This document shows, one piece after another, positions 31,281-35,959 of a DNA stretch of 35,959 bases. The translations under genes were made by a program, and so were the position numbers. Positions within the stretch are counted from its first letter, which is position 1; every line of letters starts with the position of its first letter. The notes under the pieces were generated by a model, which searched no databases, was not told where the DNA came from, and saw only the letters and a list, made by a program, of their open reading frames with translations. This DNA is from an uncultured Solobacterium sp. (GTDB lineage: Bacteria; Bacillota_I; Bacilli_A; Erysipelotrichales; Erysipelotrichaceae), in assembly GCA_900547815.1 (NCBI GenBank), contig URHY01000014.1:1-35959 (forward strand). The letters are read 5' to 3'.

Positions 31281-32684
31281 TTACCTTCTTCGATTATTAC
31301 CACTCATTGTATAATAATCTTTTTTATTCTGATACATTCTTTCATCGGCTAACTTACTTATTTCTTGAACCGAATCGAATTCTTGTTCTGAAGACTGAAC
31401 AACACCATACGATACAGATATAGAATTTGAATACTTACCATGCCAATCATGAATAGTCGTATCAAACACTTGTAATATAGAATCTATATTCGATACGGAT
31501 TCTTGAATCAGTACGACAAATTCATCTCCACCAATACGATATATCTTTCCATAAGAGGCAAACGCAAACTTCATGCAGTTACTAGCCGCACAAATCAGTT
31601 CATCCCCTGCACTATGTCCTAGCGTGTCATTGGCTTGTTTTAAACCATTTAAATCCAATGATATATAAACCCATTCCGTATTTAAATCTAACTTTTCCAT
31701 ATCCGAATCATACGCACGGCGATTGAAGCATTTCGTCAATTCATCCGTATTTGAAGTGTACATATACTTTTCTTTTTCATACTTCTCTTTTAATACTCTA
31801 GAAAGCATTAAAACAAGTAAGCATGAAGCTAAAGTCAAATAAATACCGACAATCAATATCGCAACAATATTACTTGAAGAATTCACAGATTCTTCCATAG
31901 TTACGGCAACCAAATAATTGCCATGTTTTCGAGATATACATTTACATTGTTTATGATCCAATACGATTCTTTGCATCTTAGACGATGCATTTACATTCGT
32001 TAATGTATTTCCAATCTTTGCACGATTTGTAGCACCCTCAATTTTTTTCGTTTTAGTATTTACGACAAAAATTTCCATACCCTTATACACAGGCATATCG
32101 GCTACGACATTTGAAATTTGATTTCTCTTCAACTCCTTTAAAAGACGCTTTGGCGTAATACCCACTTGAACCATATGCGTTTTCGACTCATTCCAAGTAA
32201 TCGCATACATCATCTCTTTAGCTTCAGCCGTATTGGGCGTGACATCCTGACATAATGTTAAATCATAATTGTTTAACATCTGTTTAAAGAAAGCCATTTG
32301 TTCACCTGAATCAAAGCTATATCCAAAATACTTAGGTATCGAACCCGAATATATCGTTCCAGTTTTATCAATCAAATGAATTTCATCAACAGACATTAAT
32401 CCTGCAATTTTTTGAAGTTCATCAATATCATATTCAACTTCTGGCTTAGCATCTACAATATAAGATATAGCCTTAGCACGAACAATATAATCATCTTTTA
32501 AAGATTTCACAAATTCACTTTCACTCGACTCATTCTTATCAATAACCGCAATCACACGATCCAATAACACATTGGAAGTAGTTTGTGCATTTTTATCGTT
32601 CACATATTTAAGAATACACGTTTCAAGTATAAGAGCTATGGCAACAATTGTGATTGAAAGTATTAATATTTTTCTTTTCCTCAT
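31281..32684 (-). CDS. Membrane diguanylate cyclase (GGDEF)
   Basis: 467-aa protein. Membrane helices lie at about residues 7-27 and 270-296 and enclose an extracellular sensor region of about 240 residues, probably a Cache-type domain. The C-terminal GGDEF domain has DELTKCFNRRAY, DLNGLKQANDTLGHSAGDE and the intact signature RIGGDEF, so it should make cyclic di-GMP from GTP. The inhibitory RxxD site upstream of GGDEF is absent (ASYG in its place). No EAL or PilZ gene is in the window. Single gene; no obvious ribosome site before the ATG. Confidence 0.88.
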   Translation of the reverse strand: MRKRKILILSITIVAIALILETCILKYVNDKNAQTTSNVLLDRVIAVIDKNESSESEFVKSLKDDYIVRAKAISYIVDAKPEVEYDIDELQKIAGLMSVDEIHLIDKTGTIYSGSIPKYFGYSFDSGEQMAFFKQMLNNYDLTLCQDVTPNTAEAKEMMYAITWNESKTHMVQVGITPKRLLKELKRNQISNVVADMPVYKGMEIFVVNTKTKKIEGATNRAKIGNTLTNVNASSKMQRIVLDHKQCKCISRKHGNYLVAVTMEESVNSSSNIVAILIVGIYLTLASCLLVLMLSRVLKEKYEKEKYMYTSNTDELTKCFNRRAYDSDMEKLDLNTEWVYISLDLNGLKQANDTLGHSAGDELICAASNCMKFAFASYGKIYRIGGDEFVVLIQESVSNIDSILQVFDTTIHDWHGKYSNSISVSYGVVQSSEQEFDSVQEISKLADERMYQNKKDYYTMSGNNRRR

Positions 32685-32709
32685 AATTACTATTTTAGGT
32701 TATATTTTA

Positions 32710-32739
32710 CAAAAATAAAAGTGGCATTTGTTATGCCAC
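32710..32739 (-). terminator. Terminator of the thi operon
   Basis: Minus strand GTGGCAT/ATGCCAC stem (32739-32733 with 32727-32721) followed by TTTTATTTTT. The thiE stop codon lies in the hairpin. Confidence 0.88.
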
Positions 32740-33360
32740 AATTTTTTGAATTGATTGTTTTAATTCTTCAGCCGCCTTTTTTGTATCCTTTTTATCCATA
32801 ATAGCCGATACAACACAAACACCTTGGATTGGACTTTTTTCTAAAACAGAAAGATTATCTTTATTTAATCCTCCAATCGCACAAACTGGAATATTGACAG
32901 CTGTACAAATATCATTTAGTGTTTCAACACTTGTAATCTTTGTCTTTACATGCGTCTTTGTCGGATAAATGGCACCACAACCTAAATAGTCAGCACCATC
33001 GGCTTCTGCTTTTTTGGCAACCTCTACTGTTTTTGCGGTAGCTCCAATAATACAATCTTCACCCATAATTTTACGCGCTACAGAAATTGGCATATCTTCA
33101 TTTCCTAAATGAACACCACATCCTACAGCCATTGCGACATCGATACGATCATCAATAATTAATGGAATATGATAAAAATCAGTAATCTCTTTTACTTTTA
33201 AAGCGAGTTCATAATACTCTAAAGTCGACTTATTTTTTTCACGAAGCTGAATGATTGTTGCGCCACCAAGACATGCTCCTTTTACTTTATTTAAGAATGT
33301 TTCTTCATCATACCCATCTGAATTAGTAATAAAATATAATGTATAATCTACTTTTTTCAT
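32731..33360 (-). CDS. thiE: Thiamine-phosphate synthase
   Basis: 209-aa TIM-barrel enzyme that joins HMP-PP and thiazole phosphate to thiamine phosphate. Motifs: TIIQLREKN, LIIDDRIDVAMAVGCGVHLG, YLGCGAIYPTKTH, and VCAIGGLNKDN. The ATG overlaps the thiM stop by 4 bp; GAGGTG lies in the end of thiM. Last gene of the thi operon. Confidence 0.95.
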   Translation of the reverse strand: MKKVDYTLYFITNSDGYDEETFLNKVKGACLGGATIIQLREKNKSTLEYYELALKVKEITDFYHIPLIIDDRIDVAMAVGCGVHLGNEDMPISVARKIMGEDCIIGATAKTVEVAKKAEADGADYLGCGAIYPTKTHVKTKITSVETLNDICTAVNIPVCAIGGLNKDNLSVLEKSPIQGVCVVSAIMDKKDTKKAAEELKQSIQKIVA

Positions 33361-34127
33361 CCTAACACCTCAATTTTAAACAAAGATTCATCAAAACTAG
33401 TAAGCTTATAGATTTCATCCATAAAATGCATATGGAAAGTTCCTGGACCATTACACTCTGTCTTTTCTGCCGCTACCTCATAATAACAAGTTGCCTTTAC
33501 ACAAGCATTAAGCGGTGGAAAACTAGCCAAAAATGTAGCAATCGCAACATTTAACATGCATCCTGTTCCTGTAATTCTTGAAAGCATGTCACAACCATTT
33601 GAAATTAAATTCACTTCTTTACCATCCGTAATGACATCAATTTTACCACTGCACACAACTACACAACCAAGATTTAAAGCCATCTCTTTTAGCCACTTAC
33701 AACTTTCATAAATATTCTCTTCATCTTGAATATCTGCATCTACACCATGCGCATGACTTGTCATTCCATAAAAAGCCTTACACTCACTGATATTGCCTTT
33801 AATGACGGTTGGGCAATATAAAGAAACAAGTTCTTTGGCATAATTCAATCGAAGTGTTGAACAAGCCACTCCAACTAAATCTAAAATGAATGGAATTTTA
33901 TTTTCTTTGGCACACTTAGCACTAATCATCATAGACTTAGCTCTTACATCATCAAAGTTACCTAAATTTAATGCCAAAGCCGCAGAATGGCAAGTGATAT
34001 CATCAACTTCATCGGGGTGACAAGCCATAATTGGCTTAGCACCCAAAGCTAATATAAGATTTGCACAATCATTAATTGATATCGGATTTGTGATACAGTG
34101 AATCAAATTATTTGTTTGTTTCAACAA
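33357..34127 (-). CDS. thiM: Hydroxyethylthiazole kinase
   Basis: 256-aa ribokinase-fold enzyme phosphorylating 4-methyl-5-hydroxyethylthiazole for salvage. Motifs: HCITNPISINDCAN, ALNLGNF, FILDLVGVACS (a Leu replaces the usual Pro of DPVG), VIKGNISE, and the active-site ITGTGC. The start is a TTG at 34127, 9 bp from AGGAG (34141-34137), inside the end of thiW, so the genes overlap by 20 bp; no ATG is available near it. Together with ThiE it completes thiazole salvage; HMP kinase (ThiD) is not in the window. Confidence 0.93.
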   Translation of the reverse strand: MLKQTNNLIHCITNPISINDCANLILALGAKPIMACHPDEVDDITCHSAALALNLGNFDDVRAKSMMISAKCAKENKIPFILDLVGVACSTLRLNYAKELVSLYCPTVIKGNISECKAFYGMTSHAHGVDADIQDEENIYESCKWLKEMALNLGCVVVCSGKIDVITDGKEVNLISNGCDMLSRITGTGCMLNVAIATFLASFPPLNACVKATCYYEVAAEKTECNGPGTFHMHFMDEIYKLTSFDESLFKIEVLG

Positions 34128-34641
34128 ATTTTTGCACTCCTAACTTTCTTTGAATATTTTCTAGGATACCACTACGAGACATTGACTTCAATAGAACATA
34201 CGCAATACTTCCACCGATAATTGTACCCATTAGAAAACTAGGTACATAGAACATCCATGTAAGTCCAGTTCTACCCCATAAATAAGTCATTACTGGATAT
34301 GAAAGAACAGAACCAATTAAACCAGTACCAATGATTTCACCAAGTACGGCAGCCCAAATCTTTCCTTTACTAACACGATATAAGATTCCAGATAATGTAG
34401 CTCCAAAAATAGCTCCCGTTAAAGCCAATGGTGGAATTCCCATTACAGCCATACGAATTAAACCAATAGCTAAAGCACAAAGAAATGAATACCAAGGCCC
34501 CATAAATACAGCCATTGTGATATTAATAAGGTGTGCCATAGGACACATTCCTTCCACACGTAAAATGGGTGAAATTACCACTCCAACAGCTACCATCATT
34601 GAAAAAAAGACTAGGCTTAATAAGTAATTGTGTTTATTCAT
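34108..34641 (-). CDS. thiW: Thiazole ECF S component
   Basis: 177-aa membrane protein with about five to six helices. SLVFFSMMVAVGVVISPILR, GMCPMAHLINI and GPWYSFLCALAIGLIR are characteristic of ThiW, the predicted thiazole-binding S component. The open frame continues to 34692, but AGGAGG 8 bp upstream fixes the ATG at 34641. ThiW imports the substrate of ThiM, the next gene. Expression is under the TPP riboswitch. Confidence 0.92.
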   Translation of the reverse strand: MNKHNYLLSLVFFSMMVAVGVVISPILRVEGMCPMAHLINITMAVFMGPWYSFLCALAIGLIRMAVMGIPPLALTGAIFGATLSGILYRVSKGKIWAAVLGEIIGTGLIGSVLSYPVMTYLWGRTGLTWMFYVPSFLMGTIIGGSIAYVLLKSMSRSGILENIQRKLGVQKFVETNK

Positions 34642-34660
34642 AATACTACCTCCTACAGAT

Positions 34661-34790
34661 ACAGATGGCCTAGAAAACACGCAAAAAACCATCTGTGGTT
34701 TCGGTATTAGACAAACAGTCCTCTCTCATCCTGTCAATTCAGGCTCCCTCGCTTGTTTTCTATACTCTAGGCGCTCCCCTACAGTAAGGT
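34661..34790 (-). promoter_or_regulatory. Second structured leader between the TPP terminator and thiW
   Basis: Minus strand: a hairpin AAACCA-CAGA-TGGTTT followed by TTT (34701-34683) looks like a small terminator. The sequence ACAGATGG inside it can instead pair with CCATCTGT at 34668-34661, which is mutually exclusive. GCCTAGA (34772-34766) can pair with TCTAGGC (34674-34668) across about 100 nt. A CCTG-AATTGA-CAGG hairpin lies at about 34742-34729. No known riboswitch consensus was recognised. Confidence 0.4.
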
Positions 34791-34792
34791 AG

Positions 34793-34828
34793 TAAAATAA
34801 AAAGACCTGCAACGTAAAAAGACAGGTC
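34793..34828 (-). terminator. Terminator downstream of the TPP riboswitch
   Basis: Minus strand GACCTG (34828-34823) pairs with CAGGTC (34809-34804), extended by flanking A/T pairs, followed by TTTTTATTTT. It is the expression platform of the riboswitch. Confidence 0.85.
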
Positions 34829-34842
34829 AAAAACACATCTAT

Positions 34843-34918
34843 ACTTCCTACGCCGGCATTATCCGTCAGGTTTAATGGGTCGAAGTCGAACTTCCTCTCA
34901 GCAATAGCTCCCCAGATT
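34843..34918 (-). promoter_or_regulatory. TPP (THI-box) riboswitch
   Basis: The minus strand carries the consensus elements in order: TCTGGGGAGC, GCTGAGAGG, GACCC, ACCTGA, and GGATAATGCCGGCGTAGGAAG. It binds thiamine pyrophosphate and should favour the terminator at 34828-34793 when the ligand is abundant. It lies upstream of thiW-thiM-thiE. Confidence 0.96.
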
Positions 34919-34935
34919 TATTTACTACAATTAGA

Positions 34936-34964
34936 ATTTTAGTACAAAACAATACAAAGTGCAA
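34936..34964 (-). promoter_or_regulatory. Promoter of the thi operon
   Basis: Minus-strand TTGCAC (34964-34959), 17-bp spacer and TAAAAT (34941-34936), about 18 bp before the riboswitch. The rest of the gap to 35075 is AT-rich and shows nothing else. Confidence 0.65.
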
Positions 34965-35075
34965 GCCAATATGTAATCAATCATGAAACAATACAAAAAT
35001 TATTTCTTATCTATCTTCTTATTCTATATGTTGTATTTATTATTCGAAACCATCCTATCTCAAGATAATTAATGC

Positions 35076-35825
35076 TTATTTAAGCTTTTCAACAACTTTT
35101 AAAAACTTCTTCTCATTCATAACATCATTTGTTACATAATCACCATTGTAAAATAGCGCATATGTGGTGATAGGTGTTGGCGCATTTTGCGCCTTTTCTT
35201 TTGTATCTAGATGAATCGCTTTAAATTCTATATTCATTTCTTTAGACAAATTTTCAATGATTGGAACATATTTCGCATTAAAAGGACATTGGCTTGTATA
35301 ATATAAGACAAAACCAGATTCAGATATATGACAATTCTTAGCACAAGATTTAAATTTTGGTAAATTAGAATCATTAAAAGCTAAATACCACAATTGAATT
35401 CCATTGCTCGCTTCATCACATACCCTAAAGCCTTTATAAGCTAAAAACTTAGGATCTGCTAGATACGGCATTTTCTTTTTACTAGATAAGATACAAATTC
35501 CATCCATACCCTTTTTCTTACTATCCTCAATACAAAGATTTAATAATTCACTCGAATAACCATGACCTTTTAAAGAACCAGCGACCCATAAACAATCAAT
35601 ATACATATAATTATCTGCATCAATTGGAATCCATGCATTCTTTGCGGGAATATACTCAATAAAGCATTTCCCTCTTACACTCGATTTAATAAACACAAGA
35701 CCTTCTTCAAAGCGACAAGACAACCAGTCTTTCTTTGATCTTACTTGAACATCTGAATTATTACTTATGGCACAACAAATGTGTTCTTGTTCAATATTTT
35801 CTTTTGTCACATATACATAATCCAT
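35076..35825 (-). CDS. GNAT N-acetyltransferase with YoaP-like C-terminal domain
   Basis: 249-aa two-domain protein. The N-terminal GNAT fold (about 1-150) includes YIDCLWVAGSLKGHGYSSEL, with the acetyl-CoA loop GHGYSS. The C-terminal part (about 165-249) has a thioredoxin-like beginning LYYTSQCPFNAKY and resembles the YoaP domain. The substrate is unknown. The frame is open to GTG 35834, but this lies in the ribosome site GAGGTGG, so ATG 35825 is the start. Confidence 0.82.
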   Translation of the reverse strand: MDYVYVTKENIEQEHICCAISNNSDVQVRSKKDWLSCRFEEGLVFIKSSVRGKCFIEYIPAKNAWIPIDADNYMYIDCLWVAGSLKGHGYSSELLNLCIEDSKKKGMDGICILSSKKKMPYLADPKFLAYKGFRVCDEASNGIQLWYLAFNDSNLPKFKSCAKNCHISESGFVLYYTSQCPFNAKYVPIIENLSKEMNIEFKAIHLDTKEKAQNAPTPITTYALFYNGDYVTNDVMNEKKFLKVVEKLK

Positions 35826-35854
35826 TTTAACCACCTCAAAATCAGTATACTAAA

Positions 35855-35888
35855 AGGAGTTGAAATCCATCAACTCCTAAGTGTTTTA
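35855..35888 (+). terminator. Hairpin near the right edge, direction uncertain
   Basis: AGGAGTTGA (35855-35863) and TCAACTCCT (35870-35878) form a 9-bp perfect stem followed by AAGTGTTTTATTT on the plus strand. The last 70 bp of the window hold no recognisable gene. Confidence 0.5.
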
Positions 35889-35959
35889 TTTATCGAATTT
35901 AATAGCAGCCTGTGCAGATAGGTAAAAATATGGGGGTTTTTAATGAAATGAGCATTGTC

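Noticed and set aside
1..35959. CRISPR array, tRNA genes or replication origin
   Set aside because: No regular short repeats with spacers, no cloverleaf sequences with recognisable T-arm motifs and no DnaA-box clusters were found by eye.

Overview
The window is low-GC Bacillota-type DNA: AT-rich coding sequence, strong GAGGTG/AGGAGG ribosome sites, TTGACA/TATAAT promoters and U-tailed intrinsic terminators. The gene set (type III plus short type I glutamine synthetase, ANTAR antiterminator, GltBD, ThiW-ThiM-ThiE under a TPP riboswitch, ECF S components) fits an anaerobic gut Firmicute. Erysipelotrichia is a guess, not something the sequence proves. No rRNA, tRNA or CRISPR array was seen.

Positions 1 to about 7.4 kb are the right end of a Tn916/Tn5397-type integrative conjugative element. 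The order is Orf9-like XRE repressor, a two-component system with a lipoprotein as cargo, a small Cys-rich KTR protein, a second XRE copy, a leader-peptide attenuator, Orf7-like sigma factor, Orf8-like HTH protein, a boxA-like site with a roughly 230-nt structured RNA island, a 47-aa ORF, and a large serine recombinase in place of Xis/Int. The KTR-terminator-XRE block is duplicated around the cargo, which suggests cassette accretion. A broken reading frame follows the element.

At 7.64-8.39 kb there are two tandem copies (409-bp period) of a compact cassette that the six-frame ORF list misses. Each has a 33-aa hydrophobic peptide on the minus strand, a convergent antisense RNA of about 100 nt with its own promoter on the plus strand, a shared 13-bp terminator-type stem, and inverted repeats able to fold the 5' end of the peptide mRNA onto its 3' end. 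This has the architecture of a type I toxin-antitoxin pair and is the most interesting item in the window.

From 8.5 to 15.1 kb lie a BvgS-like hybrid sensor kinase split by a one-base frameshift, a possible small RNA, a lipoprotein translationally coupled to a glycosidase-like protein, and an AAA-ATPase/PD-(D/E)XK protein.

From 15.1 to 28.5 kb is a nitrogen-assimilation block. On the minus strand run glnA, an ANTAR RNA-binding regulator with a degenerate receiver, a YbaK-type deacylase and a GH13 amylase. Divergently run glnN, asnB, gltB and gltD behind a consensus promoter. The glnN leader holds a terminator whose 5' arm overlaps a hairpin with an A1/G4 hexaloop, the kind of target ANTAR proteins bind. 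The inferred circuit is ANTAR-controlled antitermination of the whole glutamine/asparagine/glutamate operon.

From 28.5 kb on come an HtrA-like protease without a PDZ domain, an ECF S component, a NUDIX hydrolase, HU, a GGDEF protein, the TPP-riboswitch-controlled thiW-thiM-thiE salvage operon with a second unexplained leader structure, and a GNAT/YoaP acetyltransferase.
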